Below the pieces are notes generated by a model. The model worked only from the letters and a program-made list of their open reading frames with translations, did not search any database and had not been told where the DNA came from. A stretch of 64,000 nt of DNA from Costus lasius (Eukaryota; Streptophyta; Magnoliopsida; Zingiberales; Costaceae). The DNA lies in assembly GCA_027563935.2 (NCBI GenBank), contig CM050454.1, positions 1,658,501 through 1,722,500 on the forward strand, read 5' to 3'. The translations under genes were made by a program, and so were the position numbers. Below are positions 12,450 through 23,040 of the stretch, piece by piece. Position 1 is the stretch's first letter; each line of letters opens with the position of its first letter.

Positions 12450-12720
12450 GTTTGGAGCTCGCGACGATCGGCGCTGGGGACGATTGGAGCTGGCGACGAT
12501 CAGAGGAAGGCGTGCTGCGAAGACGAAGGAGAAAAGATTCGCGAGCAGAGCTTTTAATTTTTCCAAAAGCTGGGGTGGGACGGCTTCCCGTAAACAGTGG
12601 AGCTTCTCAGTTTTCAACTGAGAAGCTTGGCGTCAAACGCCAACGCGGGCGACTTTTGGCTGCCCGCAAACGCCAACGCGGGCGGGCAGCGGCCTCCAAA
12701 CGGGGCGTTCATCTCTTTTG
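12450..12720. mobile_element. GC-rich repeat sequence fused to the 5' end of the EID1-like copy
   Basis: Contains a perfect short hairpin (CTTCTCAGTTTTCAACTGAGAAG, 12604-12626, read in two halves around TTTTC) and a directly repeated CAAACGCCAACGCGGGCG at about 12634 and 12667. It ends in a CTCCAAACGGGGCG edge typical of MITE termini. Immediately beyond is the AT-rich block 12725-13450. I infer a transposon insertion or rearrangement that replaced the F-box-coding part. Confidence 0.4.
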
Positions 12721-12724
12721 CTCT

Positions 12725-13450
12725 TGAGTTATATTAAAAAATATTATATATTTTAATAATTATATATGTAACAATTAATTATATCTATTTAAATTTTAAA
12801 ATAAATATATATAATATACTAATATTTAAATTAAATTTTAAATATAATATTAAATATGTATTAAAATTTAACATATCATTATATTAATTAATCTAATGTA
12901 TAATTTAAATTTTAAATTAAATAAATATAATATAATAATATTTAAATTAAATTTTAAATATAATATTAAATATGTATTAAAATTTAACATATCATTAAAT
13001 AATTTATATTAATTAATCTAATGTATAATAATTTTAATTAATTTTCTTTAAACATATAATTAATCATTGAATTTTATATTACAAAATATTTATTTGATCT
13101 TATAAAAATTAATAATTTTATAAAAATAGTTTTTTAATTTTATAAAATAAGTTTTATTTAGTTATAAAAAATATGTAATTTAACTTTAATTTATTTTGCT
13201 AATTACATTATATATAATTTAATTAATTAGTTAATATATAAATTAATAGTTTTACAAAATAAAATATTTAAAAACTTAAATTAATAATTTTATTAAAATA
13301 ATTATTTTAAATTTCCAAAAAATTGTTTTATTATAAAAATATATAATTTTAATTTCTTACTTAAAAAATAAAATTAATAATTGAATTTTATATTAAAATT
13401 AATTATTTGATCCTATAAATTTTAATAATTTTATTAAAATTAATTGCATA
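12725..13450. repeat. AT-rich block, inverse relative of 9600-10230
   Basis: Nearly pure A/T with internal duplicates (for example TATTAAATATGTATTAAAAT at about 12850 and 12967). The reverse complement resembles the interior of 9600-10230, so the truncated EID1-like copy sits between two inverted AT-rich repeats. Confidence 0.45.
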
Positions 13451-13715
13451 TTGGTCCTAAATTATAGCACTTATATCATTGTAGTTTTAAACTTTTAAAT
13501 TTTTTGAATAAATTTACTTATTTATTAGATTGGCCAGTAAAGAAAGTGGGTACAATTCATCATATCTAAAACTAGGTGCCACGGGTGTTTTTTTATCTAG
13601 AAACCTTGTAGCAAGACCAACATGACTTGTCTCAAAGTCCCCAAGCCCAAATAAAGAGTACAATGTTTACATATGGGCACTTAAGCTGAAGCACATGACT
13701 CGCATAAGACTACTA

Positions 13716-14594
13716 TGTTGGTCTAAAAATTCATATAAATCTTTCTAAATACAAAACAGAGATTATGCAAGATTAAAAGTTTAATATGCAAATAGGTAAA
13801 AGAAGAGATTAGAAAAATAGAACCTGCAGGCGCGTTACGGTTTGTCCTTAGGTGAAAATCGAGCTCTCATGAGAGTTAAATCCGGATTGAACACCCAGGA
13901 TACAACCGGGTATTCCTCTCCTGCGGGCATGACCGTAGAGAAGTTGATCAGATGCCCTTTCAGCAATGAGCAGCAAAATTAGAAGAATCCAAAAACATAA
14001 AATAAAAAAGAAAAAGAAAGAAGAAAGAAGGAGGAAGAGGAACTTTAGCCCCATTTGGCCTAGCTTATGGGCCTGCTTATGGCTTTGGAGCCAGTAGAAA
14101 TCAAAAAGCTGAGGCTTTTAGCCCTTCAGTTTCTCTATTCCAACCCACAGTTTAGCTGCTTCTCTGAGAAGCAAGGGTAAAGCTGCTTCTCTGGCCCCTC
14201 ACCTACTTATGCTCAATAACTCTTATATATAATAATATTTTTTAATAGTATAACTTATAATAATTTTAATAAATATTTTAATTATAGTTAACTATAAATT
14301 TAATTATATAATTTTTATCTTAGTAATTTTTTTAATAAGCATTTTTTCAACCAGCACAGCATAAGCGGTTCACAAGCTGCGCATCTCAAACACTCTTAAA
14401 CTTCTCCGGCCAGCATCTTTTCAACAAGCGCTTCTTCAACTAGTAGAAGCTAAAAGCAGAAGCTGGGCCAAACACACCCTTTATCTCTACCTCTCGCAAG
14501 AGATTTTTAACAAGCTTTTAAAAGTTTGTTAACAAAATTAGTAATGTTATAATTTAATGCTAACATTAACTTTTTTTTTAATTTTGTTCCAACA
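13716..14594 (+). repeat. LTR of the TGTTGG family interrupted by a MITE
   Basis: Starts TGTTGG, ends CCAACA, and is followed by the same internal sequence (ATCCCCATAAAATT...) as the element at 4870. After removing the MITE at 14048-14480 its length is about 440 bp, close to the other two LTRs. No second LTR is present downstream; the internal part instead runs into the foldback at 14773-17460. Confidence 0.55.
14048..14480. mobile_element. Tourist/PIF-Harbinger-like MITE
   Basis: 433 bp. Ends GCCCCATTTGGCC... and ...GGCCAAACACACCCT are inverted repeats. TTA flanks both sides (14045-14047 and 14481-14483), the usual 3-bp target of PIF/Harbinger. It lies inside an LTR whose other copies (4870, 7981) lack it, giving a clean empty-site comparison. 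Confidence 0.65.
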
Positions 14595-15381
14595 ATCCCC
14601 ATAAAATTAAAAAAAATCTTAATATAATTAAACTTAACAAGATGATTAAAAGAATTTAAATTGCTGCTCATATTTATATTATGCGATCAGTAAAGTGCAC
14701 TTAAAGGCATAACCTTTACTTATTGAAAATGTTTCTATTTGAAGGAAAGATAGTGAACTAGTCTTGAACTACTTCCCTTTAACCTAGACTTCAACAAATC
14801 CACACACAATACAGGGTTTGTCCAATTGCGGGGTTGCGCTTTTTTGGCCGTACACGTGTATCTTCACGAGAGCTTCTGAGGATTGTCCATGTTCTCAGTC
14901 GCAGCCGTATACTGACTCTCTCATATAAGAAGTTCCCTACAAGGGATGAGTGTAGAGGCTCATCTTATAGTAATTAACCACTTTGGGAAATTTTCCTTAC
15001 CTCTACAATAAGAAGCACAAAAATGTATCCTCAAGAATGAGAGTGTAGAGTATCAACTCTATCACATAAAATTTTTTTTATACACCGTAGTGTTTTATAA
15101 ATTTTATTTTTTAAAATGCTTCTCGGCCAATCAATCAGCTTGTTATTACCACATTAAACATCCTTTAAGGGATCTCCTATTACAGAGGTTGGGTTCCCAC
15201 CGCTGAGAGGCCTTTTTTTTTTTACTAATCTCATTTCTATCGATACTTCCAAGACTATAATCTTGGGCAAGCTTTGGTCAAGCCAATAGCTTTGTTGTGC
15301 TCAGTCTTTATAAAAGAAAGAGCTACAACTTTTTAAGTTAAGCCATTTTATAGACTTTTGTCTAAATTTAACATGGCTACT

Positions 15382-15383
<2 letters not shown>

Positions 15384-15453
<70 letters not shown>
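15384..15453. repeat. (TA)n microsatellite
   Basis: About 35 TA units in the left arm of the foldback; its counterpart at 16790-16846 is shorter. Confidence 0.95.
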
Positions 15454-15457
<4 letters not shown>

Positions 15458-16786
15458 AATCTATGTCTGCTTTAGAATTTTAATAATTTATCTTTATTAT
15501 TGAATCCTTTACTCTTACTTTAAATTTTTTTAATCTTGAAGAGAGTAAGGAATCTTTTTAGGCAGCAATAAGACATAAAAATTTATTTGAATTTTAGTTG
15601 CTCTTATCATAGAGTGAAACCAATTTTAAGATTTTTTTTATGACTTTAAATTATTTTTCAAAGTCATTTTAATTTTAAAAAGATTATTTTTTTTATAAAA
15701 GTAATTTTACTTCATGAGAATTATTTTAATCATAATCCTCATATACGTTTAATTCATTATGTATATTTTTTCATATTATTTTCATGATGGACGAAGCCCC
15801 CGTTCGTCACCTGGTTCCACGTGAGTAAGTGTTTAGGGCACAGACGCGAGATAAGGCAATGGCGACGACGTCTTTGTGGCTAGCGGCGATGTCTGCTGCC
15901 CATGGTGTCTTCTCAGGCTGTCCACGACGGCCGACGACAGGTGGCTGGCGGTCGGCGATGGATTTGACACATGGAGCACACAGAGAGGGGCGAGATTTGG
16001 TGTGATCTCGGACACGCGTGCGTCGAGCGGTGGACGTCTCGATTCTGGTAGCATGTGCATCCAGTGAGGGAAGCGAGGTCGGTAGTGACCTCGAGCAGAC
16101 GCGACGATGACGCATGGAGCTTCATCGGTGGGGGGAGCTTCATCGTGTGGCGTGAGCACGGCTAATGACGTCTTCAAGCAATGAAGCGTCATCCTCTGAC
16201 CAGGGGAGTGTTCGGCACGAGGCAGCTCGGGCAGTGGGTCGCAGCCGCGTGGCGAAGCATGGCTGGCGACGGCGACGAGTCCCGAGAGCGTGTTTGAACC
16301 AGCATCAACGGGAGATGCAACTACCAACAGACAGCGGCCGCGTGGCGATTCACAACGGGCAATGGTGGGCGGCGAGTTTCGACGTTGTCGCCATGCTGGC
16401 AATGCCCATTAAATACTTACCCACATGGAGCCAAGTGGCGAACGGGGGCTTCGTCCATCATGAAAATAATATGAAAAAATATACATAATGAATTAAATAT
16501 ATATGAGGATTATGATTAAAATAATTCTCATGAAGTAAAATTACTTTTATAAAAAAATAATCTTTTTAAAATTAAAATGACTTTGAAAAATAATTTAAAG
16601 TCAGAAAAAAATCTTAAAATTGGTTTCACTCTTTGATAAGAGCAACCAAAACTCTAATTAATTTTTAGCTCTTATTGCTACCTAAAAAGATTCCTTACTC
16701 TCTTCAAGATTTAAAAAAATTTAAAGTAAGAGTAAAGGATTCAATAATAAAGATAAATTATTAAAATTTTAAAGCAGAAATAGATT

Positions 16787-16789
<3 letters not shown>

Positions 16790-16846
<57 letters not shown>
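16790..16846. repeat. (TA)n microsatellite
   Basis: About 28 TA units in the right arm of the foldback. Confidence 0.95.
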
Positions 16847-16848
<2 letters not shown>

Positions 16849-17464
16849 TAAGAGTAGCCATGTTAAATTTAGACAAAAGTCTATAAAATGGCTTAACTCA
16901 AAAAAGTTGCAGCTCTCTCTTTTATAAAGACTGAGCACAACAAAGCTATTGGCTTGACCAAAGCTTGCCCAAAATTATAGTCTTGGAAGTATTGATAGAA
17001 ATGAGATTAGTAAAAAAAAAGGTCTCTCAGCGGTGAGAACCCAACCTCTGTAATAGTAGATCCCTTAAAGGATGTTTAATATGGTAATAACAAGCTGATT
17101 GATTGGCCGAGAAGCATTTTAAAAAATAAAATTTATAAAACACTACGGTGTATAAAAAAAAATTTATGTGATAGAGTTGATACTCTACACCCTCATTCCT
17201 GAGGATACATTTTTGTGCTTCTTATTGTAGAGGTAAGGAAAATTTTCCAAAGTGGTGAATTACTATGAGATGAACCTATACACTCATCCTTTGTAGGGAA
17301 CTTCCTATATGAGAGAGTCAGTATACGGCTGTGACTGAGAACATGGACAATCCTCAGAAGCTCACGTGAAGATACACGTGTACGGCCAAAAAAGCGCAAC
17401 CCCGCAATTGGACAAACCCTGTATTGTGTGTGGATTTGTTGAAGTCTGGGTTAAAGGGAAATAG

Positions 17465-18425
17465 TCATTGTAGTAAAACATTTGACTATGAAAATCACTT
17501 AAATTGGAACTCAAAACATATCAATCAGGAACATCATACACTTGTTGAGGAAGTCAATGGAATAGTAGTAACTAAATTCCTCTTAAGTGCTCACCCATTA
17601 TTAAGGAAGCCAATGGAATTGCTATAATTTGCTCTAATTAATGAATGCTTGATTGTGAATGACATGTCCAAATTTTATGATTACAATATTTGAACAATTG
17701 AAAAACATTTGAACTGCTATCTAAATACAACTTAAGTACAACAAGGGTCTTTAAACTCACCAATCTTCACAATGATGAGGTGGTGGATCAAGTAAAAAAA
17801 ATCAAATGAAATATTTTAATCTAATTTGCAAAAGCATCATGTTCATGGTTTAAAACATGGACCTCTTATGGTCGTGGTGATCTCTATCACTATCATATCT
17901 TTAATAACACGTATATTTAGAGTCTTTTATGCAATTTTTGTGTATAACCCAATAGGTTCTTTTGAAGTTTTAGTGACAATATAATCGTATTATAATATCA
18001 CAAATAGTAAGTGATATTTAGTAGTAAATTACTTTTATCTATTGCCTTGTCTGCCTGCTGCCAAGCAGCTTTGAAATAGAAAGTTGATACAAAATATTTG
18101 GTTATTAAAAACCAAAGTAAACAAAAAAAAAAATAGAAGTAAAAAAAAATAGAATTTATTGCTTTTTAATACTTCTAATTAACAAGGGAAAATAGGTCTA
18201 ATATAGAACTATTTTAGTAACTCTTTATAGTTTTAAACATTTATAATAAATGCCATTATGTAAATTAAAAAAAATTAGGCTTGATGGTTTATTTCTTCAC
18301 AATTTTCAATTGTTCTCTCATTCTGTATCATGCCTTTAAGTCCTATTGCTGTCTTGATTTGAAATAACCTAGTCTATGATAATATTAATATATAATTTAA
18401 TCTTTATCTTTGGCATCTTGATTAA
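17465..18425. repeat. Dispersed repeat, uninterrupted (empty-site) copy
   Basis: 17585-17947 matches 30568-30937 and 17954-18425 matches 42414-42900, in the same orientation and with few substitutions. In this copy the two halves are contiguous, joined at TGTATAACCCAATAGGTTCT. In the other copy the 30938-42413 insertion separates them. No coding sequence recognised. Confidence 0.85.
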
Positions 18426-18576
18426 ACACAAGTTATTAAATGTCTCCTAATCAAGTTGTATTTTTTTTTCAAGTTGATTAAACACAAGTTATCAAAATCA
18501 CTTTTATCCACTAAGCCGCTTAGGCTGAGTATTTTGCAAATCAAAATATCCAATAAGTCGTCGGATGCCCGATATT

Positions 18577-18900
18577 TTATGCTCATAAGTCATTAAGACC
18601 AAGCACATATGAATTTCAAATGCTCACAAGCCATCAATGCCGGGTACAAATCAAATTCAAACGCTCACAAGTCATCAAAACCGAGCACATGTCAAATTCA
18701 AAAGCTCAGAAGTCATCAAGACTAAGCATATGCCAAATTCAAATACTCATATACCACCAAGGCTGAGTATAAATCAAGATCAAATGCTCACAAACCATTG
18801 AGGCCAAGCATATGTCTAAATCCAAATGCTCATAAGACATCACGGCTGAGCACACATCAAGTTCAACTACTTGCAAGCTGTCAAGCCATTGAGGCCGAGT
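18577..18900. repeat. 41-bp tandem repeat, about 8 units
   Basis: Degenerate units built on AAATGCTCACAAGTCATCAA followed by GGCCGAGCACATGTCAAATTC. The spacing between successive AAATTCAAA words is 41 bases. Not a multiple of 3, so not a coding repeat. Confidence 0.8.
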
Positions 18901-19254
18901 GCATGCCAAATTCTAAATAAGCCATCAAGGCCGAGTATTAAAAATACTCACATGATTTTAGAAAATCAGATATTCACCGACAAGTCTTCCTTTAACTAAT
19001 GAAGATTGCTTCAAATTTTATGAGTCATGTATTGATATGATATTTTTATAAAATCATTTTGTTCTCCAATTTATGAAATATTATTTATTTATATAGATCT
19101 CTTAATCAAAGGTACCCTAATTTTAGGGGTAATTAACAATGAGTGCTTACGCTCATTGGAAGCCAGAAACTCATTAAACAAAAAAACCTTATTAATTTAA
19201 GGTGAATTTGAAAAAGTCAATCATATTTAAACATGACCAAAAATGACTCCACAT

Positions 19255-19460
19255 GTGGTTATAGGACCCTTTCCACTCCCTTTGTTTCTCTATTCCATTC
19301 CAATATAGCTGGGCTGACCCTCTAAGAAGGGATCGGGCACACTTAATTTTACTTCTCTCAGATATGTCATAGAATTCAAAGTATTACTCAGCTAGGTTCT
19401 CCTAGTCTAGGTATCATTGGGTATTTGTGCTACCATCAAATAAGGGAGGGTTCATCCTAG
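19255..19460 (-). pseudogene. Ty3/gypsy gag remnant
   Basis: Read on the minus strand in one frame it gives PPLFDGSTNTQ, then after stops YFEFYDISERSKIKCARSLL and RGSAQLYWNGIE. This is the core of the retrotransposon gag domain (FDG...YFEFY...L.G.A..W.N). At least three in-frame stops interrupt it, so it is dead. The surrounding 18.9-21.3 kb may be the rest of the element, but I could not find reverse transcriptase or integrase motifs. Confidence 0.7.
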
Positions 19461-21379
19461 GCAAACAATGTTGAATTTCGTTGTTTGGGATAGGGTTTGC
19501 TGATTTAGATTTTGAAAATTATCATTCATTCTATCCAATTGTGCTATTATATCCCTTGGCATTTTGAGTATATAAGATTTTGTAGATTGTTCCTCTTTAG
19601 AATTATGAATAATGAGAATTAGTTAAATGCCATGCCATATTGGATTTTGAAAACTTCAGTTAATCAGTGTAAATAGCAACAATCAATTGACACACCTTTC
19701 ATATAAAACAATGCAAGTAGAGCTGTGCATATAATGCAGTTCTGAGCAGGTTTGTCACATAATAAGATCATAAATAATTTAGCAGCACGGTAATATGTTC
19801 TAAAACATTTCCGCTGACAGATTCCTTAAGCAAACCACAAGCATAAGATACTCCAATTAAACAACTTGTGTAGCTAATCAATCAGCAGGTATGTGTATTA
19901 ACTTCAAGCACACGTGTTTGCAGTAACAAATGTTTCAGCACAAATTTTCAGCACGAACAGTGATATTTAGATTGGCGCGAAAAAAAAAAAGGCAGGCTGT
20001 CGCAAGAAGCAATAAATTTCAGATTCAGAGAGTTGCAACAACGTTCAATAAGTTCTCAATCTATCTATTTGCAGAGTTAGTTTCCAAGTGGATTAGCGAG
20101 ACAACAAAATTTGTAAAACTACAGTTCAAAATCCAATTGCAGTTCACTTGTGCAGAAAACCATTTGAAAATTTCAGAAATTTATGGCACAAATTCTGTAA
20201 CTGATGACTTGGGCGTTGCTTATTATTGGAAGCAATCTCAAGTACCTTTCAATTTAAGGACTAAAAAATAAATGGAAGTTTCCCGTAACCAAATCAATCC
20301 TGAGTTTATCCAGAGACCCGCAGCCACTCGTAATGCTGCAAAGCCACTGGTAAGCTACAGTAAAATCAGAATATCAGCAAGCTAGTTTTGTTTCTAAGAA
20401 TCAAATCAATGACCACTTACAAGGCTGACTGACGGTTTTGATCAGAATAGGTGGTTCCGTAGCCTATCTAATAAGGAAGATAGTCTCCAGCAACTCTTAA
20501 CACCAGCTTGACAAGTTTAGAGACAAATGCAGCAATGTCTTGAAAGAAGATATCAACTTTGCTCAAACCTTCAACATCCACACAGCAACTATTCTGCTGG
20601 CGGTTTAGGAGATGTGAACGTAAGTAGGAGAGATAAGAGGACTATCAATGTCCTTAGTCTCTAACCTACCAAGATCACACAAATGTGAGTTGAAATCAGA
20701 ATAGTTGGTAAGGAACAATAATTTCAGAAGTTTCCAGCCTTCCCTTCACGCTGCCGAAGATCAACAGCAATGGTGTCTTTGCTGTGATTTTATGTTGTAC
20801 AGCCTGAGAACACCCTGAAATCTATCTATTAAGTGAGATAGTTCCAGATTAAGTTCCAGATCAGAACAGGTTTCAAAACTCAGTCACTTTGCAGAAATTC
20901 AGAGGTCACAGATCAGCAGAGTCTTCTAAAAATAGCGCAGAACTTGGTCAGCAGCAATGTTTCTGACTGTGTCCAAGGACTATGTAGGTAGAGAGCCCTC
21001 TTAAACTATCTATTAGTGAGATAGCTTGAGAAGGTCCTCACGGTTCAGAAAATTCAAGCAGGAATCCTAGAGCAAAGTTCAGCGGCAGAGTTCAGCAAAT
21101 AAATTTCAGCAACAGAGTTCAGCAAGATTTTCAAAACCGTTTTGTAAGAAACTGATTTTTTACGAAATGGAATTTACTAAAACATTTTAGGATGTGAGTT
21201 AAAAAAAATGAATTTCCTCCTCTTCTTCTGCAAGTGCTCCTGTAGGGTCGAGTCCGAATCTTACTCTTAGGACGTAAGATTGATTCCAAGGTAATAAAAG
21301 ATGTTGAACCAAGATGCTACAAATTACTTGAAGCAATAATAGAATCTAATCAATTGCAATGTTATAAAAAATAAATAAA
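19461..21379. other. No supported gene; possible retroelement untranslated sequence
   Basis: Moderately AT-rich with words repeated at short range, such as TTCAGCA/CAGAGTTCAGCA near 21080-21130 and ATCTATTAAGTGAGATAG near 20823 and 21008. A 113-residue frame at 19930-20271 (plus) has no recognisable domain. The pattern resembles long untranslated parts of gypsy elements, but this is inference. Confidence 0.35.
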
Positions 21380-23040
21380 TAACTCACAAATGTGCCTATT
21401 TATGGGAGAACATCCAATCATGTATGTATGAGCATTGATCAAAGAATACTCATTGAATCTCTTTCAATTGATGTCTAATGGATGTTAGGTTAAATCTAGA
21501 AAAATTAGGTCCAATTTGGTGAGAATCGACTCTTGGATCTTCAAAATTGCCTTTCCATCAATTGTGATCTAATACAAACAATGCAGATCTTTAGTTTAAT
21601 AAGTAGTAGTAAATATCTTATTTATCCTAGCCTGGTTTTGCTAGATCGGATTTTTGGGTTGGTTCACTATGATTGTTATGGTTGAAATCTAAGATCATAC
21701 CAAATGAAAAGTCAAAAATAAAAAATTATATAAAATTATAAAGATTAAAAAAATATTAGAGTCAAAAGCACAAAAATATTATGACCAAGCTTGCAAATGA
21801 TATAATGGCTTACACATAATTTCCTTATCATAAGATACCATATGTCCTCTTATTATAAATATAATAATAATAATCCAAAATGCCGTGGTCGTTATTCTAA
21901 AATTAATCTATAAATAATAATAATAATAATAAGTCTATAAATACTTTATATAGTGCATATCTATTTGGCAGAGGCTTTTAGGGTTTTTTTTTCGTTCTAT
22001 TTTTCTTTGGCCAGCCGCATGGATTCCAGAGAAACCAATGTTTCCTCCGTCTCAGCGCCCGCCTCGCCGTCCGGAGACGTCTGAGCGTCCGCCTCTAACT
22101 CGACGTCTGATGGAGGGCCAAGATCGGCTCTGAGGAGATCTACCAGGGTCCGAAGGAAACCTATCAGGTTTTCTCCCTATGTCGTAAAAAAAGAGGCAAG
22201 TTCTCCCTCAGCGGCGGACGCCTTCGCCTCAGCGTTCGTCTCGCCGTCCGGAGTCGTCTCAGCGTCCGCCTCGCCGTCCGGTTGCGTCTCATCGTTCATC
22301 TCGCCGTCCGGAGTCTTCTCAGCGTCCGTCTCGCCGTTCGGCTGCGTCTCATCGTTCGTATCGCCGTCCGGAGTCTTCTCAGCGTCCGTCTCGCCGTTCG
22401 GCTGCGTCTCAGCGTTCGTCTCGCCGTCCGGAGTCGTCTCAGCGTCCGCCTTACGCCCGCCTCTGACTCGACGTCTGATGGAGGGCCAAGATCGGCTCTG
22501 AGGAGTTCTACCAGGGTCGAAAAGAAACCTATCAGGTTTTCTCCTTATGTCGTAAAAAAAGAGTAAGCAAGTTGAGTATGCACACTAGTTGAGACTACTC
22601 TATAACCGATTATTGCAGGGATGTGGATTAATGCACTAGTGAATGATATGCAAAAACTTAATGTTTAAGTATACTTGAAGCTTTTCTACTTGGAAATTTC
22701 ATATGCAAAAATTTAATGTTTAGGTATAGTTTAAACTTTTCTACTTGGAAATTTCATCTTCTAATGAATTATTTAGTCATTCGAATATTTTTTTGTGAGT
22801 GTTATCTCATAAATTGCGCACGTTTTCCCTCTGTTAGTTTTATTCAACTAAATACATCAATTTGTAAATTTAAATAAAATAAAGTGAATAAAATATAGAA
22901 TTTACATCTTACATCCGTTCACACACAGCATGAACTCGTATGTTCCGCTGTAGCATATTTTTCATGCTTAGGAGTATTTTACTGTAACAACAGATAATTT
23001 AGATGAGTCATCGTTTCCTTTATAAATTCAACTAATTCAC
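21380..23040 (+). mobile_element. Non-autonomous element with 30/60-bp coding-like minisatellite, copy A
   Basis: Shares its left part (about 21390-21840) with 28120-28600 and its right part (about 22560-23040) with 29820-30250. The centre begins with a possible TATA box (TATAAATAC, near 21932), a leader and an ATG at 22020, and runs into a Ser/Val/Pro-rich repeat (22225-22450). A plus frame closes with RRSTRVRRKPIRFSPYV (about 22135-22185, again near 22500-22550), a basic motif seen in some plant transposon proteins. Frames are broken by stops, so no intact protein. Family assignment uncertain (MULE-like is only a guess). Confidence 0.5.
22225..22450. repeat. 30-bp minisatellite (copy A)
   Basis: Units alternate between TCGCCGTCCGGAGTCGTCTC and TCGCCGTTCGGCTGCGTCTC types joined by AGCGTCCGTC or ATCGTTCGTC. 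Period 30, with a 60-bp higher-order unit. Both are multiples of 3, so reading frames stay open across it on either strand. Confidence 0.85.

Larger units (their letters stand above)
14773..17460. repeat. 2.7-kb foldback: ~1.07-kb inverted arms around a ~550-bp GC-rich core
   Basis: Left arm 14773-15842 and right arm 16395-17460 are inverted repeats, including matching TA microsatellites (15384-15453 and 16790-16846). The outer part of each arm is the internal sequence of the TGTTGG element. The innermost part (about 15790-15842 and 16395-16450) reads GACGAAGCCCCCGTTCG on the left and its complement on the right. The core 15843-16394 is GC-rich and open in several frames (minus 16402-15833, 189 residues; plus 16165-16488), but I recognise no domain and the amino-acid make-up looks like GC bias, not a protein family. 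Confidence 0.75.

Noticed and set aside
15833..16402. 189-residue frame in the foldback core
   Set aside because: Composition follows GC bias; several overlapping frames are open and none has a recognisable motif.
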